This document shows, one piece after another, positions 15,001 to 23,790 of a DNA stretch of 64,000 nt; position 1 is the first letter of the stretch; each line of letters begins with the position of its first letter. The notes beneath the pieces were generated by a model. That model did no database searches and was not told where the DNA came from. It saw only the letters and a list, made by a program, of their open reading frames with translations. The stretch is from Alitta virens (lineage: Eukaryota; Annelida; Polychaeta; Phyllodocida; Nereididae). A program made the translations under genes and the position numbers. The DNA is taken from assembly GCA_932294295.1 (NCBI GenBank), contig OW028579.1, forward strand, positions 28,841,250 to 28,905,249, read 5' to 3'.

Positions 15001-15664
15001 AAGACCACTGATAGCAGCTCAACTCCTTCAAAAGGTGAGTATAAAAAACAATATGCGAGATCATTCTAGCTCATTCGTTAGGAATTCCATTGGGTTAAGG
15101 TGTTGGCTTGGCTCGCTCTGTCTGAGCTAAATTTCGTGGCAGTCATTTTAATTGGACGAGATGCGAAATAGTGCATGCAATTGGTGGCTGCAGAGGCAAT
15201 TAAAAGGATATTTTCAGCTCTTCATTACATCTGCCTCACTATATGACATAGAGATAATTCACAATGTCAGAATTCACCAATTGAAATATTCTTTAACAAA
15301 CGACTATTAGATAGCTGTTGTAGCATTAAAACATCATCCATGGTGTGAAAAGATCGTTGTGCAACTAAGTACGAAGATGCGCAATGTTTTATTTGGGTTT
15401 GTCAGAGTGGCAAATTTCAATGTCATACCGAACCGCGATGTCCTCAAATAAAAGCTGATTGCTCGTTGTAATAGTTATAATACCGAGACAGTTCACCTGT
15501 ATTTGCCTCAAGGTGTATTTAAGTTTACACTTCATTAATAATGTAATTAATGAGTATACAGCTGTATAAATAACGCAATTAATGAATATATAATCTTTTT
15601 CAATTGTTGTTACTTTGATCATTTTATTTTTATTTCCTTTACAGATGAACACACAGAATTATAA
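17..15664 (+). CDS. UGGT1: UDP-glucose:glycoprotein glucosyltransferase (UGGT), 3' part, 21 exons
   Basis: UGGT senses misfolded N-glycoproteins in the ER lumen and re-adds one glucose so that calnexin/calreticulin bind them again. Exons, all flanked by AG/GT and keeping frame: 17-111, 1141-1347, 4153-4284, 4738-4868, 5322-5603, 6077-6266, 7248-7299, 7430-7536, 8029-8114, 8230-8314, 8815-8897, 9569-9661, 9944-10028, 10122-10231, 10363-10435, 10984-11087, 11333-11389, 11706-11820, 14513-14629, 14869-15034, 15645-15664 (stop included). The early exons match the thioredoxin-like folding-sensor part; 5322-7536 carry [10 protein letters not shown] and [12 protein letters not shown]. From exon 9569-9661 ([16 protein letters not shown]) the GT24 catalytic domain follows, with the DAD metal/nucleotide motif in FVDADQIVRTDL, then [19 protein letters not shown] and WLWCETWCD. 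The C-terminus is DEHTEL. The 5' exons and signal peptide lie before the window. I cannot separate UGGT1 from UGGT2 origin; invertebrates usually have one gene. Confidence 0.97.
112..4152 (+). other. UGGT introns 112-1140 and 1348-4152
   Basis: These two introns flank exon 1141-1347. They are AT-rich and contain no second coding segment I can support. Within 1348-4152 there is an imperfect AT palindrome near 2478-2545 and a TGACGTCA octamer at 2157-2164. Short open frames such as 1843-2073 have no recognisable content. Confidence 0.6.
6847..7129. mobile_element. MITE copy 1 (AGTGCAGTATAGCGG inverted repeats)
   Basis: A 283-bp element in the UGGT intron 6267-7247. Its ends are inverted repeats that match at all but one of about 37 positions, starting AGTGCAGTATAGCGGAC and running into ATTTATGACCATATTT. 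It contains a GC-rich self-complementary core, GGGGGCGGCCGCCCCC, near 6978-6993. No transposase is encoded, so it is a non-autonomous DNA element. A second copy lies at 46736-47042. The flanks do not show an unambiguous target duplication, so I do not assign a superfamily. Confidence 0.85.
9728..9840. repeat. (AGAAT)n microsatellite plus probable antisense LINE end
   Basis: About nine to ten AGAAT pentamers (9728-9775) sit in the intron 9662-9943, followed by AGTTTATTCACATTGGCAAC. Read on the minus strand this is ...CAATGTGAATAAACT-(TTCTA)n, the layout of a retroposon 3' end with a simple-repeat tail. The family is not recognised. Confidence 0.5.
10480..10920. repeat. Unclassified repeat-like sequence in UGGT intron
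   Basis: The intron 10436-10983 contains an AT-rich stretch with two near-identical phrases, CACCAGAGCAGTG(T/A)TGCACT, at about 10789 and 10878. This suggests old duplicated or retroposon debris. No coding signal is seen. Confidence 0.3.
11821..14512 (+). other. Longest UGGT intron; holds an unexplained open frame
   Basis: This 2.7-kb intron is mostly AT-rich. A GC-richer island (about 13000-13120) lies in a 124-codon + strand open frame (12963-13337) with no family I recognise and no splice context, so I do not call it a gene. The run tatatatatag near 13555-13565 is simple sequence. Confidence 0.45.
15645..15664 (+). other. UGGT1: UGGT terminal 20-nt coding exon with HTEL ER-retrieval signal
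   Basis: After the acceptor tttacag, the last two bases of an Asp codon are followed by codons for E-H-T-E-L and TAA. HTEL is a KDEL-like signal of the xxEL class; UGGTs of other animals end in REEL, HDEL and similar. If the 610-bp intron before it were retained, exon 14869-15034 would run on only to a stop at 15067-15069 and would lack this signal. Confidence 0.9.
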
Positions 15665-17639
15665 CAGAATATAAACCATAGGATGTTTTATTTACTGTAT
15701 TGTCGAAGGTCTCAGCCAACTATAATCCTTTACCGTTTAAAAAAACCAATGATATTGTTGATATGTCGTCATTTGATTATTTTCACAATTATGAATTATA
15801 CCTGGAGTGCATTCTTTAAAATGTGATGAGATGGTAAATTACGTAAGACTTAGATAAGGTACAGGATGCCAAAAGCTGTTGAAAGATGCTTTGTTGTTTA
15901 ATGTAGGTGTCTGTTTTGTACATGTGCTTAGACCTCACTTTAGAGCCATCACTTTATAGAGATCACCTCAGAATTAAGGCCCTCTTGCAGTTGCTCTCAC
16001 ATCACAAGACTTGCTCTCTCGTAGGGGGTAATTTAATTAAGACACTTTTAATGCAGAAAGTGACTGGTGGTATATGAATAAAGAATGGTCATTTCTTAGG
16101 GGGCACTGTATTAGTACTATTCAATAGCCATCATATTCTTTAGCCATTAGTAAGGTCACCGTACTATTGATACCACTTTAGCCTGTACCGATGGCGTTCT
16201 CAATAGAGAGGTCTTTGTGTAATTGTTCAAATTTCACAGCAGAGATTTTTGTGTTCATTTTGGTTTAAAAGGGTGGGTAGCGTTGATAATTTTTTTTAAA
16301 GTATGTTAAAAAACATGGTTTATGTTTGAAATGTTCAGTGGAAACGGGTCCTATGATTGTCCTTGATATTAAACATTTTTTGGGTCATTTCTATAACTTG
16401 TGGAAATTTACGATCAATGATGTCTTTGAATATTAAATGCTTTCACAATGTTAACTATTCTTTTCTTAAAACTTACATGAAAGAGTAAAAGCAGTTCCGA
16501 ACAGTGGTAATTATGTATATATTATAGAAAGATATTGGTGCAATGTATTGATAATACATTGTAGGTGTTTGTGAAGTCAAATCAATGGACTGTTACAACA
16601 TATCAACTTCCAAGTTTTACTCTTCTCAGTATTTGATAATCAGATGTAGAACAATTTTTTTTTCCACAATTACAGGTTCTTTTGTAATGACACTTATTAC
16701 GCAGTGATTAAAGCATTCTGTCATAACAAATGTAATGAAGGTATGAAAGCTGATGCTTATAATTTCCATGTCTTTGTGATATTCCATACTTCGGTTTATG
16801 CTATTTTGTAGATTGTTTAAATTGCATAATGTAAAATTGTTGCATCATCTTTTCCACACTTTCGATAGTTCTGAATGTAATATACATATATACATTATGG
16901 ATGTCAGTGACTGATGCGTTTGATAGATTTTTGTCATGTTTAAAAGAGAATGAATGGATATTTTTTTATTCATGATGCTGCACAAAGTCCTTCACAGGAT
17001 TTATGGAAAGTTTGAGAAATATAATATTGACACTTGAAAGTGAAAACATTGTCTGTGGCCATTTCTAAAATGAAGAAAAAGTAACATCAAAGATTGTCCT
17101 TTTGCAGTCATTGGTATAAATTATTGGAATGATTGGCAGAGTACAAGTAAATCCACCAATTCGTAATTAAAATATTAGCAAGTCAAAGTAATTACGAAGT
17201 ATACTGTACAACTAAATTAGCAATGATCCTCACTGTCTTTGCTGTCCTCTCCCAATGGAAAAATGGCCGATGTTAGTGCTGACTTTGTTGTAATTATCTA
17301 CCTTCAAATTTTATAGGCAATTTATTAGACGGAAAGTATGAAGTATGCATGAGACGAAATGAGATATATGCTAAGTGAATGAAATGTAGGGATATTCAGA
17401 GAATTTATTATATATGGTGTCAAATCATGAATAAAGTAAATTATTATGAAACTGGGACTTGTGTTGATTGGTATATGGTTGGGTCTCTTCGAGAAATCCT
17501 GTAGGTGGTTGGTTCTGTTATATTATTTTGTCTCATTTCATCATTAATATAAGTCTGTCATTTTCATTGCTTATTTTCTGAAAGATGCTGTGGGAAGTCA
17601 TTTGGCACCCATCTCGTCTTAAAATGCTTTGCAAATAAA
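15665..17639 (+). other. UGGT1: Probable UGGT 3' UTR with three AATAAA signals
   Basis: No second gene is visible downstream of the UGGT stop. AATAAA hexamers occur at 16077-16082, 17430-17435 and 17634-17639, each a candidate polyadenylation signal. The region is AT-rich and non-coding in all frames that I can interpret. Which signal is used cannot be decided from sequence alone. Confidence 0.5.
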
Positions 17640-17978
17640 GCATGTGAATTTCATCAAAATGGTTTAAATGAAATGGTTGTCAGTATCTAAAAGTCGGTGG
17701 CTTTGCCTTAGTTACCCTTCCCAAAACATACTTCTAAGGTCATTGGACACCTGCGAAGATGGAGCACGCCAGTTGAATATAAGTCTTTGGTTCAAGGCTG
17801 ATATCACACTCTTTCGTCATGTTAAGTCAAGCCATATTACTTCCTCAAAGAGGCTGAGTGTTGTTTGATTTCAACTTTCCATCTGACTGTTTGAGTGAAA
17901 CTTCCAATATACGGTGGAGCAGGTCATAGTGAAGCCTACATTTGGTTTGGCAAGAACTAAAACTTTTACAGCATGTGA

Positions 17979-18302
17979 AGTGGTTGTCCCAATAAAATGC
18001 TAGTACCTCAGCATGTGAATATCATCTAAAGGGCTTGTTAATGAAGTAACACAGGGCCCAAGTGGTCGTCCCAATAAAATGCTAGTACTGCAGCATGTGA
18101 CTCATCTAAAGGGCTTGTTACTGAAGTAACAAAGGCACAAGTGGTTGTTCCAATAAAATGCTAGTACTGCAGCATGTGAATATCATCTAAAGGGCTTGTT
18201 ACTGAAGTAACAAAGGCACAAGTGGTTGTCCCAATAAAATGCTAGGACTGCAGCATGTGAATATCATCTAAATAACTTGTTACTGGTGCAAGGGGGAAAG
18301 GC
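17979..18302. repeat. Minisatellite, four units of 79-82 bp, each with AATAAA
   Basis: Units start at 17979, 18061, 18140 and 18221 with AGTGGTTGTCCCAATAAAAT, continue through GCAGCATGTGAAT and ATCATCTAAAGGGCTTGTTA, and end in GAAGTAACAAAGGCACA. The second unit lacks 3 bp and the fourth diverges at its end. Each unit contains one AATAAA. The array lies about 340 bp past the last candidate UGGT polyadenylation signal. The stretch 17640-17978 before it shows nothing else. Confidence 0.9.
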
Positions 18303-18384
18303 ACAAATGTTTGTTGATTGATGGTTCAAGCTTCCTCCAGGCATTTTTTTTTAGAATTCACTTATGACTAGTGAAATAAGATAT

Positions 18385-18480
18385 TAGGCATCATCTGAGT
18401 GTCCTCATGTTCCCTCGAAAGTCCTAGGCCTCCTTGTGGCATGGGTAGTAAACACAAGTGGTGGGTGAAAACATCAAACA
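18385..18480 (-). repeat. Dispersed repeat C fragment
   Basis: GAAAGTCCTAGGCCTCCTTG near 18417 matches the repeat at 56465-56640 (GAAAGTCCTGGGCCTCCTTC). Strand follows that of the 56.5-kb copy, taken as minus relative to the copy at 54970. The family is unclassified. Confidence 0.45.
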
Positions 18481-18643
18481 CCCAATTTCTAACTGAAACA
18501 TGGGCTTGTATGTTGTGTAGCTCTGGTCTTTGTAAAGATAACAAGAGGCATTATGGGAGGAGTGTTTAACTGTGTTAGTAGGGGTTATTGTGATTTTACC
18601 ACACTCGTTCAAATAATTTTTGTGAAAATAGTACTTCATTCAC

Positions 18644-18842
18644 CAATGGCCGGGGCCTAGCTCAAAGGTAGCGCTCTGGGCTTCTAACCGCTGGGTCCCG
18701 GGTTCGATTCCTGGTCAAGCCTAAGTTGGAAGGCTGTTTCATCCTTCGTCTCATTGCCATGGTCTCTGCCTGTCCTAATTAGCCCAATTGGTGCAGAAAT
18801 ACAGGACGTAAAGCCCTAATCACCCACCTCACCCACGCCATC
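18644..18842 (+). mobile_element. SINE family A copy, full length
   Basis: tRNA-derived SINE. The head has an A box (TAGCTCAAAGGTAGCGC) and a B box (GGTTCGATTCC). The body reads GGCTGTTTCATCCTTCGTCT and then CTAATTAGCCCAATTGGTGC, and the end is GGACGTAAAGCCCTAATCAC with a CCCA-type tail. A probable target duplication CTTCATTCAC/CTTCATACAC (one mismatch) lies at 18634-18643 and 18843-18852. The family head has a CTTCCAA anticodon loop, as in tRNA-Gly(UCC); this copy has CTTCTAA. Confidence 0.9.
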
Positions 18843-18993
18843 CTTCATACACATTCTTCTGCTGTAATAAAAACTGTAGCTTTCCACTGTCTTAGATTCC
18901 CCAGTGTCCTCTCTGTCGATGATGACCTGGTATCTGTAAATGTAATAAAACTTGTTAGGTAAGCAGTATTGTGTAAAACTTACTAATATAATG

Positions 18994-19121
18994 TTGATTT
19001 TTTATATGCTTCTGGTTTCTACTACCAAATATAGTTAATCAATCTTAACCTAGAGAGCCTCTACATAGCCCACTCAGGTGCTGATGAGGCGTTAAACAAT
19101 AACTCACACACACACACACAC
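18994..19121 (+). mobile_element. 5'-truncated LINE copy (3' end only)
   Basis: It carries the last codons of ORF2 (ending ...GFYYQI and stop) and the 3' UTR ending GATGAGGCGTTAAACAATAA plus (CA)n. A perfect 12-bp target duplication, ACTAATATAATG, lies at 18982-18993 and 19122-19133. Confidence 0.92.
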
Positions 19122-19247
19122 ACTAATATAATGAATAACTTAATTATTAAACTAATACAGGGACTTATTTCACCAAAAAAAAGAAAATATCAGTGTTTAT
19201 AGCTCTGTAAAACTATTGTAAACTTGCTCTTTTATATCTCTATGGTG

Positions 19248-19879
19248 CTGGTGTATCACTTCCGACTCATCGCCGGAAGGTGCACCCTGTGAGGGTACAC
19301 TAAGCTGTGAAGCAGCAACTAATGGAGCTACGAGATGTCCTTTACCGACATCTGTAGCATGCTGCTTCATTCTTGCCAGGTGATCGTCTGACTGTGAAGT
19401 CTATGATTCTGGTTTATCTTTCTGCGAGCTTTGACCTGCCTTGGAATAATTAAAATTTGAATCTAGGTTAATCCTTCGCCTGGGCGGCTCAGGTGCTGAT
19501 GAGGCGTTAAACAATAACTCCCACACTTCGCCTGGGCGATGATCTGGGTGAAGGAGATCTAGGTCCAGCCATCTGAGACAGGACTGAGGCATAGCTTGCC
19601 CCAGCAGCCTGTTCAGCTATACGGCGTGCTTGGGGAAAGGAGATATCCTTGGTGGTCTTTAATTTCAGGATCTCTTTCTCTAGCTGCCATTTGGGACAGC
19701 CACGGTGATAGGCTGGCCCATCACCTCCACAATTAACACAATAAGATTGTTTCTGACATGGTGAGTCACGGGAATGAGTGTGTTCCCATGACCCACAATT
19801 GGCGCAGGTTGCTTTGGAGCGGCAGGAGCCGCTGAAATGGCCAAATCGTTGGCAGTTGTAACATCTCTTAGGGTTCGGG
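19248..19879 (-). pseudogene. LINE ORF1 (Gag-like, CCHC zinc knuckles) fragment, interrupted
   Basis: On the minus strand the frame gives three Cys/His knuckles in a row: CYNCQRFGHFSGSC, then CANCGSWEHTHSRDSPC, then CVNCGGDGPAYHRGC. A basic/polar segment follows (AEQAAGASYASVLSQMAGP), as in ORF1 proteins of I/Jockey-type LINEs that bind the element RNA. The frame is cut by a 39-bp tail insertion at 19487-19525. Beyond it, the KAGQSSQKDKPES segment runs into a TAG where copy 23312-23722 has AAG. A dead fragment of the same family as the ORF1 at 23.3 kb. Confidence 0.85.
19487..19525 (+). mobile_element. 39-bp LINE-tail micro-insertion
   Basis: Only GCTCAGGTGCTGATGAGGCG plus TTAAACAATAACTCCCACA was inserted, into the inverted ORF1 fragment. 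Perfect 13-bp duplication CTTCGCCTGGGCG at 19474-19486 and 19526-19538. It post-dates the surrounding insertion. Confidence 0.88.
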
Positions 19880-19911
19880 ACAATAACTCACACACATATC
19901 TCTATGGTGTG

Positions 19912-19949
19912 ATGAGGCATTAAACAATAACACACACACACACACACAC
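19912..19949 (+). mobile_element. 38-bp LINE-tail micro-insertion
   Basis: ATGAGGCATTAAACAATAAC followed by (CA)n, flanked by the perfect 14-bp duplication ATCTCTATGGTGTG at 19898-19911 and 19950-19963. The target overlaps the one used by the neighbouring twin-primed insertion. Confidence 0.85.
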
Positions 19950-20517
19950 ATCTCTATGGTGTGGCAGATTAACAGTTAAAACTAGTATATGAAATTAATC
20001 CAGGTTGAACAGTAGCTGGATTCCATTATTTTGGTTTTGTGTCCAAAATGAGTCTCACAATGCTTTCAAAGATCACACTTTTGGAATTTTCATAGTCCAA
20101 AGTGAAACCCTTGACTTTACTGACTTTATTGTTCAAGTTGGTCATGTATGTATAGTTTTTAGGTCCGCAGCAGCAAATTTTACAATATACTCATCAGGTA
20201 CAAGTTCCGATTGGAGATCTCCGAGGTAGTCTCCAACAGGAGGTTCCCAATCTCCAGGCATACTGGTGTAGATTATGGAATCAGTGTCAAAATAGAGCAC
20301 TCTTTCATTTAATCTGTCCAGGATTGAAAACATGCAGGTGAGCGTACATTGTTGTAAAGATGGCGATGAATATATTGGTTGACCCGCTTGGAGGTTCCAT
20401 ACCTGTCTTTCTTTTGTGTTCAACGTGTAACACCTTACTGTTGGTCACGTGGAAATCTTTCAGTTTGTGTGCTGGATTACAAAGTAGGTCAAAATATTCA
20501 TCATCAGAGGTTACTAG

Positions 20518-20711
20518 GGGCAGGGGCCTAGCTCAGAGGTAGCGCTCTGGGATTCCAACCGGTCCCGGGTTCGATTCCCGGTTGAGCCTAAGTTGGATGG
20601 CTGTTTCATCCTTCGTCTCATTGCCATGGTCTCTGCCGGTCCTAATTAGCCCAACTGGTGCAGAAATACAGGACGTAAAGCCCTTATCACACACACACAC
20701 ACACACACACA
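20518..20711 (+). mobile_element. SINE family A copy inside the polymerase pseudogene
   Basis: Head with A box TAGCTCAGAGGTAGCGC and B box GGTTCGATTCCC, the usual body, and a (CA)n tail instead of CCCA repeats. The flanks share TACTAG (20512-20517 and 20712-20717). Removing the element joins the polymerase frame (NTLVTSDDEYFDLL), which shows a clean insertion. Confidence 0.9.
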
Positions 20712-22480
20712 TACTAGAGTGTTAACACTCGTGTTCTCCCGCATGGCAAAACGCCCCCACAAACTATTCAAGGCTAACTTAGCCACAGCCCTTAGCAGGA
20801 TTTCCTGCTTTATTTTCTAGGGTCAATTTTATTACTTCCTGCTGCTCATAGTCTCTGATATACTGTTCCTGTAATTCTTGAGACTGACTACACCAGGATG
20901 GCCACCCACTACTCTCAGTTTTTAGTTTGAGGAATTCATCAATATAACCCGTAAATAGAAAAAGAGGTCAAAATGGTACACCTCGTATACCTTTTCCACT
21001 TTGTAGCCTCTCTCTGCAGCTACAGCCAACTCTGGTGTTGCCCAGGTACCAACCATTGCTCTATCGCTATCATCACACTAGCAAGGATCTTTCCGATGGG
21101 TCAAAGCACAATCATAACCGAGGGGAAAGGTCGACTTCTCATTCAGCCTAACAGGTAGCACTGGTATATAGAGATTTTGAGGCGGTAGAACTTTAACCTT
21201 GGCTAGACCATAGTAGTTTTCTAATGGCTCGGAAGTCATCTGGGATAATTCTTGTCGAAAAATAGGCATCGGATAATTTTTTCAGGATGTATGGGTATAG
21301 GCTACAGAAGTCTAGGTAGTGGATCTTCTCTCTTCAGACTTGGCCTCACAATAGAACTTCAGACAGTTCACCCTACCTCCAAAGAATGCTTGTTTCGCTT
21401 TCAATCTCTCCACGAGGCTGAGACCAGTCATAATTTTTGCTTCATGTTGGTATATTTACATTCCCACCTCTATATCACCTTATACCCCTGCAACTTAATG
21501 AAATCCTTACGGGCTGATGTATTGCGTAGGGTTCAGACATGGATTGACCCATATAAGGATGGGACACACGTCGCCACACAGTCGGCCCCCTGTCAGTCTT
21601 TTCATCACCAGCTTCCCTGCCTCTTGCTTCCCTCATGACTGGAAAACATTTAGGGCACCCATGCCAGATACATCATGAAAGGAGAAGAAGGTCTTTTCAC
21701 CTGTTGCCTAATCACAATGGAATCCATCCATGCGTAGCATCGATGTTCCCTCTGAGTTAGGGATGCGATGTTCTCCGCCATCTACTTCCATTCCATCATC
21801 CTCTATGATATACATTTTACCATACCTCTTCACCCCTTTTACATCCCTATGATCGCTAAGCATAATATGAAATTCTGGAAGGTACTTTGCTTTGAAAATT
21901 GCCTGACAGAGTGATGAAAGGGTGACATATGACCATGTGTAACACCCCTCCAACTCATCATCTCTTCTGGTTATTGTCAATATTTCTTGTCTAAATTTCA
22001 TCGCAGCTTCAAACATGATGTAACAATCTTTAATAAAGTATAGTTCTATATCTTTATGATAATCAAAGATCTTGCCCCGCTGTAATTGCTCATTGTACCA
22101 TCTCATGAATTCTTGATGGTCCTTCTTCCTCATCTGATATGGACCAAAGCACTCAGCTGGAGGCATGGGTCCTTGATAGTTGTCGGGCCCAAAGAAAAAA
22201 TGAGGAAACTGTCCCTTAGACTCAGCTGACATGCCTAGAGCATTTAATCTAGAGGCTAAGCGCATGGGGAGGAAACTAAGGTTGTCAATAACTCTAATGT
22301 TCAACGACTGCTTGAGATGGATCTGCAGCAATTTAGAGCCTCTAAATATAACCTGCTGATTGAGACCTTGAGAAGTCAGATAGTTCAGCAGGAGGTATCT
22401 GTCATATCTACTAGAGCAAAGACCATTTTCCTCTTGTTTTCCTTGCTGAACAACCATCTTCCTACATCCTGTGCAGTGCT

Positions 22481-22582
22481 TCACCCTCTGAATGTCTTTA
22501 TCCTTATCACCAAATATAGATAAATAATCTTAACCTAGATAGCCTCTACATAGCCCACTCAGGTGCTGATGAGGCGTTATAC

Positions 22583-22631
<49 letters not shown>
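22481..22631 (+). mobile_element. LINE 3'-end insertion in the polymerase pseudogene
   Basis: It has the LINE 3' UTR (ACCAAATATAG..., then GATGAGGCGTTATACAATAA) with a long (CA)n tail. Flanks share CAGTGCT (22474-22480 and 22632-22638). Joining them restores a Cys-rich polymerase segment (...CEHCTGCR). The 5' boundary is approximate because the first ~20 bases are diverged. Confidence 0.8.
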
Positions 22632-22635
<4 letters not shown>

Positions 22636-22911
22636 GCTCACATGGTGAACCGCAGTGATCGCAATGACGAGATTGTATATGCGGAATCAATTCTTACAAC
22701 ACCAAACTGCTCCAGCAAATATGGGAACATGCTCCTCTCCACTTACGTCGCATTCAAAATCTATACCGATGTAATCACTACAAACTTTTTTGGGCAAAGT
22801 GGCACGCATGTGGCATATGTGTTTACCTGTCGAGGGTAAACACATTTGATCACATTTTCTACAGTACCAGGATCCATGCAGATGGGTTGCTTCTTTGCTC
22901 GGATCATACAC

Positions 22912-23015
22912 CTGTGTCAAAAAAAGAAAAATCAGCCAATTAAAACAATAGTTGAGACCAGTGGGGGGTATATTCTCTACATATAAAATATAATAGGCAA
23001 TAGAAGAATGATTAC
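22912..23015 (-). other. Intron-like 104-bp gap in the polymerase pseudogene
   Basis: On the minus strand the gap starts gtaatc and ends tttttttgacacag. Removing it joins ...CLTCVK to VYDPSKE in phase 0, between two Cys/His clusters that are continuous in this polymerase family. Reading through instead gives a stop within 13 codons. Confidence 0.6.
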
Positions 23016-23311
23016 CTTAACACAGGTTAAGCATTGGTGATATTTTTCGCACATCGACTTGTTTCCATGACGGTTCCGGTGTCTCAGAAAGCATGCATCT
23101 GAGTTTACCTTCCTACTACAGTCGGAACATCTTCGTTGTTGACCATCGATCTCTTCACAATCCAATCTATTACAGGTGCCACATTGACCTTTCGCACCTG
23201 TGATTCTTCCCACACAATCTTAGACATCTGTCACAAAACTTTTCCACTCCTAAGAATTCCAGCCATTCCCAGAATAAGGTCAGAGTGTCCAACAGCATTT
23301 CCCATATTTAA

Positions 23312-23722
23312 TTATAATTATTCCAAGGCAGGGCAAAGCTTGCAGAAAGATAAACCAGAATCAAAGACTTCACAGTCAGACGATCACCTGGCAAGAATGA
23401 AGCAGCATGCTACAGATGTCGGTAAAGGACATTAGTTGCTGCTTCACAGCTTAGTGTACCCTCACAGGGTGCACCTTCCGGCGATGAGTCGGAAGAGATA
23501 CACCAGCCGATGGAAGAGGAGGCAGGGACTACCACCATCCCTAGGCCTCAACGGGAGGGGGCAATTGATAAAAGATCAATTGTTCCCAAAAGACCCCCCC
23601 TCATCAGAAAAACACTAGAAAAATCTAGTGCACTGAGTATCATAAGACCACCATCTAAGCATGGTGGGGCCCCCAAAAAGATCTTAACACCAAAAGAGGC
23701 AGCGACTTTGAAGAAAAAGTGA
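23312..23722 (+). pseudogene. LINE copy A, ORF1 C-terminal part, frameshifted
   Basis: The frame begins at the YSKAGQSLQKDKPES segment shared with the inverted ORF1 at 19.3 kb and continues to ATDVGKGH. There 13 bp present in the other copy (after GGACAT, near 23429) are missing. The remainder is open in another frame and ends EAATLKKK, stop at 23720-23722: acidic, then Pro- and Lys-rich. The N-terminal part and zinc knuckles are absent through 5' truncation, so this copy cannot make full ORF1 protein. Confidence 0.85.
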
Positions 23723-23790
23723 ATATTCATACAAATTCATACCATGCACTACAGATTTTACTATGATAATATTAAACTCTTAACTAATTC

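Larger units (their letters stand above)
19248..19895 (-). mobile_element. Twin-primed LINE insertion: inverted ORF1 segment plus sense 3' tail
   Basis: Bases 19248 to about 19878 read antisense to the LINE and carry ORF1. The last ~17 bases (GACAATAACTCACACAC) are the sense LINE tail. Duplication ATATCTCTATGGTG lies at 19234-19247 and 19896-19909. An inverted 5' part joined to a short sense 3' end inside one target duplication is the signature of twin priming during target-primed reverse transcription. Confidence 0.85.
20026..23300 (-). pseudogene. Family-B DNA polymerase, Polinton/Maverick-type, degraded
   Basis: Read right to left, segments match the protein-primed type B polymerase family (Pfam DNA_pol_B_2 type) of Polinton/Maverick and related viral elements. 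In order: Cys/His clusters (about 22850-23240), an Exo I-like DFEC (about 22760), a long open segment 22484-21708 with NLSFLPM and an Exo III-like YFIKD, a GGR motif (AFFGGR, about 21375), a motif-A-like region (SLYPY type, split by a frameshift near 21300), motif B in ALNSLWGRF (about 20770), and motif C YFDTDS (about 20295). The end is at 20026. Several stops and frameshifts (for example near 22690, 21700 and 20340) and two later insertions break it, so it is an old, dead copy. The upstream end is cut by the LINE at about 23.3 kb. No capsid, integrase or terminal repeat of a Polinton is seen here. Confidence 0.85.

Noticed and set aside
20973..21638. Plus-strand open frames over the polymerase region
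   Set aside because: Antisense to the polymerase pseudogene, whose motifs are on the minus strand.
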